From Planctomycetota bacterium (lineage in GTDB: Bacteria > Planctomycetota > UBA1135 > UBA2386), in the NCBI GenBank assembly GCA_028281765.1, contig JANQJF010000086.1, positions 1 to 64,000 of the forward strand: a stretch of DNA of 64,000 nucleotides, read 5' to 3'. The notes below the pieces were generated by a model. It saw only the letters and a list, made by a program, of their open reading frames with translations, was not told the origin of the DNA and did not search any database. The position numbers were made by a program, and so were the translations under genes. Shown piece by piece: positions 23,030 through 31,747 of this stretch (position 1 is the first letter of the stretch; each line of letters begins with the position of its first letter).

Positions 23030-25906
23030 CTACTCCGCGTAGGCCTCCAGCGGCGGGCAGGTGCAAACCAGGTTGCGGTCGCCGTGCACGTCATCGACGC
23101 GCGATACCGTCGGCCAGTACTTGTGCGTCCGCGTCCACGCGGCCGGGTAGGCCGCGACTTCGCGTGAGTAGCCGTGGCTCCACTCATCGGCCATGACCGT
23201 CGCCGCGGTGTGCGGGGCGTTGTGGAGCGGGTTGTCGTCCTTCGACCACTCGCCGGATTCGACCTTCGTGACTTCTTCCCGAATCGAGATCATAGCCTCG
23301 CAGAAGCGGTCGAGCTCTTCGCGGGATTCGCTTTCGGTCGGCTCGACCATGAGCGTGCCGGCGACCGGCCACGACATTGTCGGGGCGTGGAAGCCGTAGT
23401 CCATCAACCGCTTTGCGATGTCCGCGACCGTGATGCCCGCGGACTTCTCGAGATCGCGGCAGTCGAGGATGCACTCGTGGGCGACGAGGCCGCCGCCGCC
23501 GCGGTAGAGGACCGGGAAGTGGTTTTCTAGGCGCTTCGCGATGTAGTTCGCGTTGAGAATCGCGATCTCGGTCGAACGCGTCAGGCCGTCCGGGCCCATC
23601 ATCGCGATGAACGCGTAGCTGATCGGCAGGATCGACGGGCTGCCCCACGGCGCGGCCGAGACCGGGCCGATCGCCTTGTCGCCACCGGTTCCGATCACCG
23701 GGTGCGTCGGCAGGTACGTCGCGAGGTGCGCCGCGACGCAGATCGGGCCGACGCCGGGGCCGCCACCGCCGTGTGGAATGCAGAACGTCTTGTGCAGGTT
23801 CAGGTGGCAGACGTCGGCGCCGAAGTCGCCGGGGCGGCACACGCCGACCTGTGCGTTCATGTTCGCGCCGTCGAGGTAGACCTGGCCGCCGTGCTCGTGG
23901 ATCAGCGCGCAGATCTCGCGGATCGTCGCTTCGAACACGCCGTGGGTCGACGGGTAGGTGATCATCAGCGCGGCGAGCAACTCGCTGTTCGCCTCGGCCT
24001 TGGCGCGGAGATCGTCGACGTCGATGTTGCCTTCGTCGTCGCACTTGACGAGGACGACGCGCATGCCAGCCATGACGGCGCTCGCCGGGTTCGTGCCGTG
24101 CGCCGAGGTCGGGATCAGGCAGATGTTGCGCTGCTCTTGGCCGTTCGCGCGATGGTGGGCGCGGATCGTGAGCAGGCCGGCATACTCACCCTGCGAGCCG
24201 GCGTTCGGCTGCAGGCTGGTCGCGGCGAAGCCCGTGATCTCGGACAGCCAGTCCTCGAGTCGCGTGCACAGCTCCTGATAGCCCTGGGCCTGCTCGATGG
24301 GGGCGAACGGGTGGATCGCGCCGAACTCGGGCCACGTGACGGGGATCATCTCGGCCGTCGCGTTGAGTTTCATCGTGCACGAGCCGAGCGGGATCATCGA
24401 CGTCGTGAGCGACAGGTCCTTAGCCTGCAGGCGGTGGATGTAGCGCAGCAGCTCGGTCTCCGAGTGGTAGCTGTGGAAGACCGGGTGGTCGAGGATGGCG
24501 CCCTGACGCGCGACCGAGTCCGGCAGGGTCGGGGTCTTCTGCGCGAGCGCGGCGAGGTCGCCAGCATCGACGGAGAACGCCGCCAGCACGTCTTCGAGGT
24601 CCCGCGGCGTGACGGTTTCGTCGAGCGTGACTCCGAGCGAGCCGTCGCCGTAGTCGCGCAGGTTGATGCGGTGCTTCTGCGCCGCAGCGAGCACGGCCTT
24701 GGCGTCACTCGGTGTGACGCGGAGCGTGTCGAAGAAGTCGGTCGTGTGCACCTTGCAGCCGCCGGCTTCGAGCGCGCCCTTGAGCGCGCCGGTGAAGCCG
24801 CGCACGCGGTGAGCGATGGCCTTGAGGCCGTCGGGGCCGTGGTAGACGGCATACATCGACGCCATGACCGCGAGCAGCACCTGCGCGGTGCAGATGTTGC
24901 TTGTCGCCTTGTCGCGGCGGATGTGCTGCTCGCGCGTCTGCAGCGCCATGCGCAGCGCCGGCTGGTTCTTCGCGTCCTTCGTCACGCCGATGATGCGGCC
25001 GGGCATCTGGCGCTTGTAGTCGTCGCGCGCGGCCATGAACGCGGCGTGGGGGCCGCCGTAGCCCATCGGCACGCCGAAGCGCTGGGAGTTGCCGACGACG
25101 ATGTCCGCACCGAAGTCACCCGGCGCGCGCAGCAGCGTCAGCGACAGTAGGTCGGCGGCAACGCAGACCAGCGAGCCATTGTCGTGTGCGGTCTTGCAGA
25201 ACGCTTCGTAGTCGTTCGCGTCACCGTTCGTGTCCGGATACTGCACGAGCGCGGCGAACGTCTTGTCGTCGAACTGGAACGACTTGTGATCCCCGACGAC
25301 CACCTGCACGCCCATCGGCTCGGCGCGGGTCTGCACGACCGCGATCGTCTGCGGATGGCAGTTCTCCGACACGAAGAACACGTCGCGGTCCGCGGCCTTC
25401 TTCCCGAGCACGCGACGGCAGAGCATCATCGCCTCGGCGGCCGCGGTCGCCTCGTCGAGCAGTGACGCGTTCGACACGTCGAGCCCGCACAGATCGAGGA
25501 TCAGCGTCTGGAAGTTCAGCAGCGCCTCGAGTCGGCCCTGCGAGATCTCGGCTTGGTAGGGCGTGTACTGCGTGTACCACCCCGGGTTCTCCAGCACGTT
25601 GCGCAGGATGACCGGCGGCGTGATCGTGCCGTGGTAGCCCATGCCAAGGTAGCTGCGGAAGACCTGGTTCTTGTCCGCGATCTCGCGCAGGTCGGCGATC
25701 GCTTCGGCTTCGCCGCGCGCGCCGGGTAGCTTCAGGTCGCCGTCGAATCGAATCGCGTCGGGCAGCGCCGCGCGAAGCAGGTCGTCGATCGACGCTTGGC
25801 CGATGGTTTCGAGCATCGGCGCGATGTCGTGGCCACGCGGACCGAGGTGTCGGTGCTCGAAGCCGTCGGAGCGGGGGAAGAGAGTATCGAGAGGATGACG
25901 CGACAT
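23030..25906 (-). CDS. gcvP: Glycine dehydrogenase (decarboxylating), P protein
   Basis: This 958-residue PLP enzyme of the glycine cleavage system decarboxylates glycine and passes the aminomethyl group to the H protein. The undivided form is encoded: the N-terminal half starts RHLGPRGHDIAPMLETIG, and the C-terminal half holds the PLP lysine in CHLNLHKTFCIPHGGGGPG. Length equals the E. coli enzyme. gcvT and gcvH are not adjacent. The upstream 140 bp show no recognisable glycine riboswitch. Confidence 0.97.
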   Translation of the reverse strand: MSRHPLDTLFPRSDGFEHRHLGPRGHDIAPMLETIGQASIDDLLRAALPDAIRFDGDLKLPGARGEAEAIADLREIADKNQVFRSYLGMGYHGTITPPVILRNVLENPGWYTQYTPYQAEISQGRLEALLNFQTLILDLCGLDVSNASLLDEATAAAEAMMLCRRVLGKKAADRDVFFVSENCHPQTIAVVQTRAEPMGVQVVVGDHKSFQFDDKTFAALVQYPDTNGDANDYEAFCKTAHDNGSLVCVAADLLSLTLLRAPGDFGADIVVGNSQRFGVPMGYGGPHAAFMAARDDYKRQMPGRIIGVTKDAKNQPALRMALQTREQHIRRDKATSNICTAQVLLAVMASMYAVYHGPDGLKAIAHRVRGFTGALKGALEAGGCKVHTTDFFDTLRVTPSDAKAVLAAAQKHRINLRDYGDGSLGVTLDETVTPRDLEDVLAAFSVDAGDLAALAQKTPTLPDSVARQGAILDHPVFHSYHSETELLRYIHRLQAKDLSLTTSMIPLGSCTMKLNATAEMIPVTWPEFGAIHPFAPIEQAQGYQELCTRLEDWLSEITGFAATSLQPNAGSQGEYAGLLTIRAHHRANGQEQRNICLIPTSAHGTNPASAVMAGMRVVLVKCDDEGNIDVDDLRAKAEANSELLAALMITYPSTHGVFEATIREICALIHEHGGQVYLDGANMNAQVGVCRPGDFGADVCHLNLHKTFCIPHGGGGPGVGPICVAAHLATYLPTHPVIGTGGDKAIGPVSAAPWGSPSILPISYAFIAMMGPDGLTRSTEIAILNANYIAKRLENHFPVLYRGGGGLVAHECILDCRDLEKSAGITVADIAKRLMDYGFHAPTMSWPVAGTLMVEPTESESREELDRFCEAMISIREEVTKVESGEWSKDDNPLHNAPHTAATVMADEWSHGYSREVAAYPAAWTRTHKYWPTVSRVDDVHGDRNLVCTCPPLEAYAE

Positions 25907-26045
25907 GCTCGGATCGGAAGGTGGTGTCGGCGCGGTAGCTTACCGAGCCAAGTCCCGGGCGCGGCCGGGATTTCGCTCGTCCGAGCGGAGCGGATGCGGT
26001 CGACAGTCGCTATCGTCTGGCCCACTCGTCCGTAGGAGCACGACC

Positions 26046-27038
26046 ATCGAATACCGCTATCTAGGCAACTCTGGCCTCCAGGTCTCGGCCCTCTCCTTTG
26101 GTGCATGGGTCACGTTCGGGCAACAGATCGACGACGACACGGCGCGCGCGCTCATGCGCCGCGCGTACGACGGCGGAGTCAACTTCTTCGACAACGCCGA
26201 GGTCTACGCGGCGGGCAAGGCCGAGGAGGCCATGGGCCGCGTGCTCGCGAAGGAGCAGTGGCCGCGCGATTCGTACTGCGTCTCGACCAAATTGTTCTGG
26301 GGCGGGGACGGCCCGAATCAGCGGGGTCTCTCGCGCAAGCACATCGTCGAGGGCACGGACAAGGCGCTGCGGCGCCTGCAGGTCGACTACGTCGATCTGA
26401 TCTTCTGCCACCGGCCGGACGTGAACACCCCGATCGAGGAGACCGTCCGCGCGATGAACCACGTCATCGACCAGGGCAAGGCGTTCTACTGGGGCACGAG
26501 CGAGTGGAGTGCCCAGGAGCTCACCGAGGCGCACGAGATCGCGCGTCGCGAGCGGCTGATCCCGCCGCTGATGGAGCAGCCGCAGTACAACATGTTCTGG
26601 CGCGATCGTTTCGAGGTCGAGTACGCGCCACTCTACGAGCGCTACGGGCTCGGCACGACGATCTGGAGCCCGCTCGCGGGCGGCTTGCTGACTGGCAAAT
26701 ACAATGACGGCATGCCGGACGGCACGCGTGCGACGATGCCGGAGATGGAGCCGTTCAAGGAGCGCTTCGTCAGTGATCGGGCTTCGCGCAACATCGAGAA
26801 GGTGCGCCAGCTCGTGCCGATCGCCGAGGAGCTCGAGTACTCGCTCGCACAGCTCGCCCTCGCGTGGTGTCTCGAGAACGAGCACGTCAGCACCGTGATC
26901 ATGGGGGCCTCGCGCGTCGAGCAGCTCGACGACAACTTCGGTGCGCTCGAGGTTGCTGCGCGCCTGGACGACGACGTCATGGAGCGAATCGAGGAAGTTC
27001 TCGACAATCGGCCCGCGGGCGCGCCGGACTTCCGTTGA
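26046..27038 (+). CDS. Aldo/keto reductase, potassium-channel beta-subunit-like
   Basis: The family-typical start IEYRYLGNSGLQVSALSFG begins at an ATC codon, 7 nt after a clear AGGAG at 26034-26038. No ATG, GTG or TTG lies in frame between there and an ATG at 25905, which overlaps the gcvP start and would add 47 non-conserved residues. So ATC is probably the true start. The 330-residue TIM barrel has FFDNAEVYAAGKAEEAMG (catalytic Asp and Tyr), VSTKLFW (Lys) and IFCHRPD (His). It reduces carbonyls with NADPH. TATCGT at 26011-26016 may be its -10. Confidence 0.82.
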   Translation: MEYRYLGNSGLQVSALSFGAWVTFGQQIDDDTARALMRRAYDGGVNFFDNAEVYAAGKAEEAMGRVLAKEQWPRDSYCVSTKLFWGGDGPNQRGLSRKHIVEGTDKALRRLQVDYVDLIFCHRPDVNTPIEETVRAMNHVIDQGKAFYWGTSEWSAQELTEAHEIARRERLIPPLMEQPQYNMFWRDRFEVEYAPLYERYGLGTTIWSPLAGGLLTGKYNDGMPDGTRATMPEMEPFKERFVSDRASRNIEKVRQLVPIAEELEYSLAQLALAWCLENEHVSTVIMGASRVEQLDDNFGALEVAARLDDDVMERIEEVLDNRPAGAPDFR

Positions 27039-27102
27039 GACTGGCGGGAATCGGCTACGATGCGAGCCGAGTCTTCCTCCTCCTCGGACTCGTGAGGTTC
27101 AC

Positions 27103-28749
27103 ATGCGCATCTGGGTTCTCTCCGGCCTGCTCGCCGCCGCCAGCGCCAGCGCGCAGGACACCGTCTACTTGATGGCCGGCGAAGAGTCGTTCGCCCAGTT
27201 CGGGCACGCCGTCGCGTCGCTCGGGGACACGAACGCGGACGGCTTCGCCGACTTCGCGGTCGGAGATCCGCGCGCGGACGCGAACGGGCCCTGGTCGGGT
27301 CGGGTAATCGTCTACTCCGGTCGCGACGGCTCGATCCTGTTCCAGGTCGACGGCACGCGACCGGGCGCGAGGTTCGGGGAGCGCATCGCGCTCGCCGGGG
27401 ACACGAATGGCGACGCCGTGCCGGACATCGTCGTGGCGGCACCGTGGGACGACACCATCGCGCTGCAGAACGGCATGGTCGCGATCCTGTCCGGCGTCGA
27501 CGGTTCGACGCTGCAGACCATCCACGCGCCGGATCCGGTGGCGATGTTCGGTCACGAGATCGCCGGCGGCGTCGACTGTGATGGTGATGGGTGCGCGGAC
27601 ATCGCGGTCGGCGAGCCCCTCGCCGACTACGCGGGCGACGACTCGGGCAGCGTCTTCGCGTACTCGGGTCGGACGGGCGCGTTGCTCGGTCGCTTCGACG
27701 GGGATGCGCCGCGAGACATGTTCGGCTGGTCGGTCGAATTGTTCGACGACATGGACGGGGACAACCGCGGCGAGATCGGGGGGGGATGCGTCCAGCAGTT
27801 CGCCTCCACTCTCGGCTACGTCCACGTGTGGAGCGTGTCCGCGGGGACGCTCTTGCACACCTGGAGCGGCGATCAGTCCAACGACAAGTGTGGGTACTCG
27901 ATCGCGCGCGCGGGCGACGTCGACAACGACGGCTTCGGCGACGTGCTCGGTGGCTTCTACGGCCACTCCACCCCCGGGCTGATCTGGCGTGGCGCCGTGC
28001 GGGTGTGGTCCGGTGCGACCGGCGCCGAACTCTACACACTGTTCGGAGACTCCGCGTTCCGTCGCTTCGGGTTCACGCTGTCGTGCGCGGGTGACATCGA
28101 CGGCGACCAGCACGACGACTTCGTCGTCGGGACGGAGAGCGACTTCCGCGTCCGCGCGTTCTCCGGGCAGACCGGCGCGCTCTTGCTCGAGGTCTCGCGC
28201 CCCGGCGTGCGCAACTTCGGCTCCGCGCTCAGCGCCGGTCACGACATCAACGGCGACGGGATCCCCGACTTCGTCGGGGCGACGCGAGACGCGAACATCG
28301 CTGGCACGATCACCGGCGCCGTCGAAGTCGTGTCGCTCCGCGAGATGTCGCTGTCGGCGAGCGTGCACGAGATCTCGCTGTCGGACGGTGGTACCCAGTG
28401 GTTGACGCTCGATGCGGGGCCGGCGTTCGGCGGTCGGACCTACCTGCTGTTCGGCTCGCTGTCCGGGATCGTGCCGGGACTGCCACTCGACGTGGGTGTG
28501 CATCTGCCGCTCAACTTCGACGGCTACTCGAGTGCGACCGCGGCGAATCCCAACCTGCCACCGATGGTCAACTCCGCGGGCGTGCTCGACGGCGCGACGG
28601 GGGTCGGTCTCGCAGGCTTCCAGCTGCCCGCGGGGACGGATCCCGGACTCGCCGGTTTCGTGCTGGACCACGCGTTCCTGCTGATTCCGGTGCCCGGGCA
28701 GTGGTTCGACTTCGCGAGCAACTCCGTGCCGGTGAGGTTGGTGCCATGA
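27103..28749 (+). CDS. Secreted FG-GAP (integrin-alpha-like) repeat protein
   Basis: The 548-residue product has a signal peptide (MRIWVLSGLLAAASASAQ) and about seven FG-GAP repeats with calcium loops such as GDTNADGFADF, GDTNGDAVPDI, DCDGDGCADIAVG, GDVDNDGFGDV and HDINGDGIPDF, forming a beta-propeller. The last 100 residues form a separate domain related to that of the other secreted proteins here. It is probably a surface or periplasmic binding protein. A TACGAT hexamer at 27057-27062 may be its -10. The end overlaps the sugar-dehydrogenase gene by ATGA. Confidence 0.87.
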   Translation: MRIWVLSGLLAAASASAQDTVYLMAGEESFAQFGHAVASLGDTNADGFADFAVGDPRADANGPWSGRVIVYSGRDGSILFQVDGTRPGARFGERIALAGDTNGDAVPDIVVAAPWDDTIALQNGMVAILSGVDGSTLQTIHAPDPVAMFGHEIAGGVDCDGDGCADIAVGEPLADYAGDDSGSVFAYSGRTGALLGRFDGDAPRDMFGWSVELFDDMDGDNRGEIGGGCVQQFASTLGYVHVWSVSAGTLLHTWSGDQSNDKCGYSIARAGDVDNDGFGDVLGGFYGHSTPGLIWRGAVRVWSGATGAELYTLFGDSAFRRFGFTLSCAGDIDGDQHDDFVVGTESDFRVRAFSGQTGALLLEVSRPGVRNFGSALSAGHDINGDGIPDFVGATRDANIAGTITGAVEVVSLREMSLSASVHEISLSDGGTQWLTLDAGPAFGGRTYLLFGSLSGIVPGLPLDVGVHLPLNFDGYSSATAANPNLPPMVNSAGVLDGATGVGLAGFQLPAGTDPGLAGFVLDHAFLLIPVPGQWFDFASNSVPVRLVP

Positions 28750-30155
28750 TCCGCGCGCTTTCGATTTCCTTTGCCGTGTGTGCAACGACCGCCGCGCTCG
28801 TCGCGCAGCCGCAAGGTTTCACGATCGAGACCGTCGTCGACGGTCTGCAGGACGCGGTTACGATGGCGTTCGCGCCCGACGGGCGACTGTTCCTGACCGA
28901 GCGAATGACCGGCGCGATTCGCGTCGTGGAGGACGGCCAGCTCCAGGCGCAGCCCTGGGCGAACGTCGGGGTGTTCACGAACGCCGGAAGTGAAGCCGGC
29001 TTCCTCGGCATAGCGATCCACCCGGACTTCCCGAGCAACGGACAGGTCTACGTCAACTACCTCGATCAGTCGGGTGGTTGGTCGATGGAGTTCGGTCGCT
29101 TCCAGGAGGTCGGCGGGAGCGGCGCGAACTTCACGCTGTTCGAGACGACGCCGTTCACCGGTCGGCACGTCGCCGGGCGCATGGGCTTTGGCCGCGACGG
29201 ATATCTCTACCTCACCCGCGGCGAAACCGGACTCCCGAGACTCGCGCAGTCGCTCGGTTCGGCCTACGGCAAGGTCCACCGATTCGTGGACGACGGATCG
29301 GTTCCGGTCGACAACCCGTACGTCGGCGTCCCGGGTGCGATCGAGTCCATCTGGGCGTACGGCCTCCGCAATCCGTTCGGCTTGTGTTTCCATCCCGACA
29401 CCGGGCAGCCGTTCACGATCGGCAACGGCGGGCGCAACGGCGACGAAGTGCACGGGATCCTGCGCGCGGGGAACTTCGGCTGGCCGATGCACGAGGGGCC
29501 GCAGCCCGATGACGGCGTGACCGAGCCGCCGATCTACAGCGAGAACCCGCAGCCGGCATACACCGGCGGCGACTTCTACGCGGGACGCGCGTTCCCACCG
29601 GAGTACCGGGCCGACATGTTCGTCGGTGCGTGGAAGTTCCCGTTCGTCTACCGCCTCGACTTCGACGCCGCGGGCGCGTTGATCGACACGAGCATCTTCT
29701 ACCAGGCGCCGGGTCCGGTGTTCGACGTGAAGTCGGGACCGGACGGCGCGCTGTACGTGCTGCACAGCACCGCCGCAGGCACGCGCGGCGCGGATCGCGT
29801 CAGCCGGATCGTGTTCGACACGGCGCCGAACCCGTCGGTGCACGTGTCGGCGCTCACGACGCAGGCCGTCGGTGGCACGGTCACGGTCGGCATCGTCGGC
29901 GCGCCGAACACGTCGGCCGCGTCGTGGCTCGCGTTCCAGCAGTTGCCCGCGCCGCTGCCGACGCCGTTCGGTGACCTCCACGTGAACCCGGCGCTCGTGC
30001 TGCCGTCCGTGGCGCTCGGCGCGGACGGTCGCGGCCATCTCCCGATTCAGGTCGCCGACGATCCGGGACTGTTCGGGCAGACGATCTACGTGCAGGGCGC
30101 AGCGGACGGTGGCACGGGGCTCACGCTGACGCCGCCGACCGAGTTCACGTTCTGA
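28746..30155 (+). CDS. Secreted PQQ-type sugar (sorbosone/glucose) dehydrogenase with shared C-terminal domain
   Basis: The 469-residue protein starts with a signal peptide (SISFAVCATTAALVAQ), then a six-bladed propeller of the soluble glucose/sorbosone dehydrogenase family: FAPDGRLFLTERMTG, GFLGIAIHPDF, RMGFGRDGYLYLTRG, AYGLRNPFGLCF and FGWPMHEG. The C-terminal 100 residues carry PFGDLHVNP and the domain shared with other secreted proteins. It would oxidise an aldose or polyol in the periplasm with PQQ. The ATG overlaps the upstream stop (ATGA), so it is co-expressed with the FG-GAP protein. Substrate unknown. Confidence 0.88.
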   Translation: MIRALSISFAVCATTAALVAQPQGFTIETVVDGLQDAVTMAFAPDGRLFLTERMTGAIRVVEDGQLQAQPWANVGVFTNAGSEAGFLGIAIHPDFPSNGQVYVNYLDQSGGWSMEFGRFQEVGGSGANFTLFETTPFTGRHVAGRMGFGRDGYLYLTRGETGLPRLAQSLGSAYGKVHRFVDDGSVPVDNPYVGVPGAIESIWAYGLRNPFGLCFHPDTGQPFTIGNGGRNGDEVHGILRAGNFGWPMHEGPQPDDGVTEPPIYSENPQPAYTGGDFYAGRAFPPEYRADMFVGAWKFPFVYRLDFDAAGALIDTSIFYQAPGPVFDVKSGPDGALYVLHSTAAGTRGADRVSRIVFDTAPNPSVHVSALTTQAVGGTVTVGIVGAPNTSAASWLAFQQLPAPLPTPFGDLHVNPALVLPSVALGADGRGHLPIQVADDPGLFGQTIYVQGAADGGTGLTLTPPTEFTF

Positions 30156-30195
30156 CCGTTGCGCTCGGTTCGCGTTGCCTGCACGCTGCGGGCAG

Positions 30196-31668
30196 ATGTC
30201 CGAGCCGAGCATCAAACCCTTCGAGAAGGCCGTCGAGTGGATTGTGCTCGTCGCCGCGAGCTGGTTCCTGCTGGCGTTCATCGGTGTGATGCTCTGGCGG
30301 CTCACGTATCCGTACGAGATCGAGTGGTTGGAGGGCGCGATGCTCCGACTCGTGCAGCAGGTCGCCGAGGGCGGCTCGCTCTACGACGCGCCGACGCTCG
30401 AATACACGATGCACGTGTATGCGCCGCTCTACTACTGGCTGTCGGCCGGGATCTGGAGTGTGGCGGGCGAGTCGCCGATCGGTCCGCGCGCGCTCTCGAT
30501 CGCGGCGTCGCTCGGCACGCTGCTTCTGATTTGGATGTTCGTCCGGCGCTTCGGTGGTTCCCGCACGAGCGCGTTCGTCGGGATCGCGCTCTACGCGGCG
30601 ACGTTCGAACCGGGTGACGCCTATCACGACACGGTGCGCGTCGACGCGCTGTTCGTGTTCTTCCTGACGCTGTCGATGTACGGGCTCGTCGCGTGGCGCG
30701 GGATGCGCGGCGCGGTGCTCGCCGGCTTCGTGTGTGCGCTGGCGTTCGCGTCGAAGCAGTCGGCGATGCTCGTGCCGATTCCGATGTTCGCCGCGTGCTG
30801 GTGGGCGCGCGGCATGCGCGAGGCGGTCGGGTATGCGCTCGCGGCCATCGTGCCGGGTGCCTTGCTGCTCCTCGTGCTGCACTTCACGACGGACGGCTGG
30901 TCGTCTTACTTCCTGCTCGGGCAGCTGACCCAGCACGCGGTCGAGACCCAGATGATCCGCGGGTTCTGGACCCACGACATCGGCAAAGTCGTCGGCATCC
31001 CGTTCGTCGCGGCGTTCGTCTACGGGCTGTGGCTCCTGAAGAAGCACGAGCACGACGGCATCCTGCTCGGCGCGGCCGCGGCGACGTGGATCGGGATCGC
31101 GTATGCGTCGCGGTTGCACAGCGGCGGCGCGGAGAACGTCATCTACCCGGCGTGGGTCGCGGTCGCGGTGCTCGGAGCGCTCGCGCTCGACTGCGCGCGC
31201 TCTGGGCGAATACGTGCGGTTGCCTACGGCCTGCTCGTCGTGCAGTTCGGTTGGTTGATCTACGTCACGACCGACATCGGCCGCTTGGTCCCGACCGAAG
31301 CCGACCGCCGCGCGGGTGACGGTTTCGTCGCCGCGCTCGGAGCGATCGACGGTCCGGTCCTCGTGCCATTCCACGGCTGGCTCGCGGAGCAGGCCGGCAA
31401 GAGTTCGGGCGGCCATCCGGTTGCCGTGACCGACGTGCTCCGCGGCGGCGACGAACGCGCGATCGAGTCGTATCGCGAGTCGACACGGGAGAAGCTCGAG
31501 TCCGGCTACTACCGTGCGATCGTGCTCGACGACACGGTCGGGGACCTGTGGTTGAGCAAGACGGTGCGCGAGTTCTACGAGCCGGTGGGGACGTTGGAGG
31601 GGGCGGAGGGCTACCGGTGGATCAACGCCCGCGGAACGTTCGATCTGGTCGTCTACGAGCGGAAGTAG
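30196..31668 (+). CDS. GT-C glycosyltransferase, ArnT/PMT (GT39)-like membrane protein
   Basis: The 490-residue protein has about ten hydrophobic helices, with an N-terminal helix (WIVLVAASWFLLAFIGVML) and the periplasmic loop PYEIEWLEGAMLRLV, where the acidic residues fit the GT39 catalytic site. It probably transfers a sugar from a polyprenyl-phosphate donor to a glycan or protein outside the membrane. The ATG at 30196 was chosen over a TTG at 30175. It follows the sugar dehydrogenase by 40 bp, so it may share its transcript. Confidence 0.8.
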   Translation: MSEPSIKPFEKAVEWIVLVAASWFLLAFIGVMLWRLTYPYEIEWLEGAMLRLVQQVAEGGSLYDAPTLEYTMHVYAPLYYWLSAGIWSVAGESPIGPRALSIAASLGTLLLIWMFVRRFGGSRTSAFVGIALYAATFEPGDAYHDTVRVDALFVFFLTLSMYGLVAWRGMRGAVLAGFVCALAFASKQSAMLVPIPMFAACWWARGMREAVGYALAAIVPGALLLLVLHFTTDGWSSYFLLGQLTQHAVETQMIRGFWTHDIGKVVGIPFVAAFVYGLWLLKKHEHDGILLGAAAATWIGIAYASRLHSGGAENVIYPAWVAVAVLGALALDCARSGRIRAVAYGLLVVQFGWLIYVTTDIGRLVPTEADRRAGDGFVAALGAIDGPVLVPFHGWLAEQAGKSSGGHPVAVTDVLRGGDERAIESYRESTREKLESGYYRAIVLDDTVGDLWLSKTVREFYEPVGTLEGAEGYRWINARGTFDLVVYERK

Positions 31669-31747
31669 CGAGTCCGAGCCGCGGTTGAGTACCCCGCGGT
31701 GAACGAATCACCACCGGCAGACGGTGTGTGCGGACATGCGCAGATTC

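Noticed and set aside
25907..26045. Glycine riboswitch upstream of gcvP
   Set aside because: The interval lacks the paired conserved cores expected of a glycine riboswitch, and it must also hold the divergent reductase promoter.
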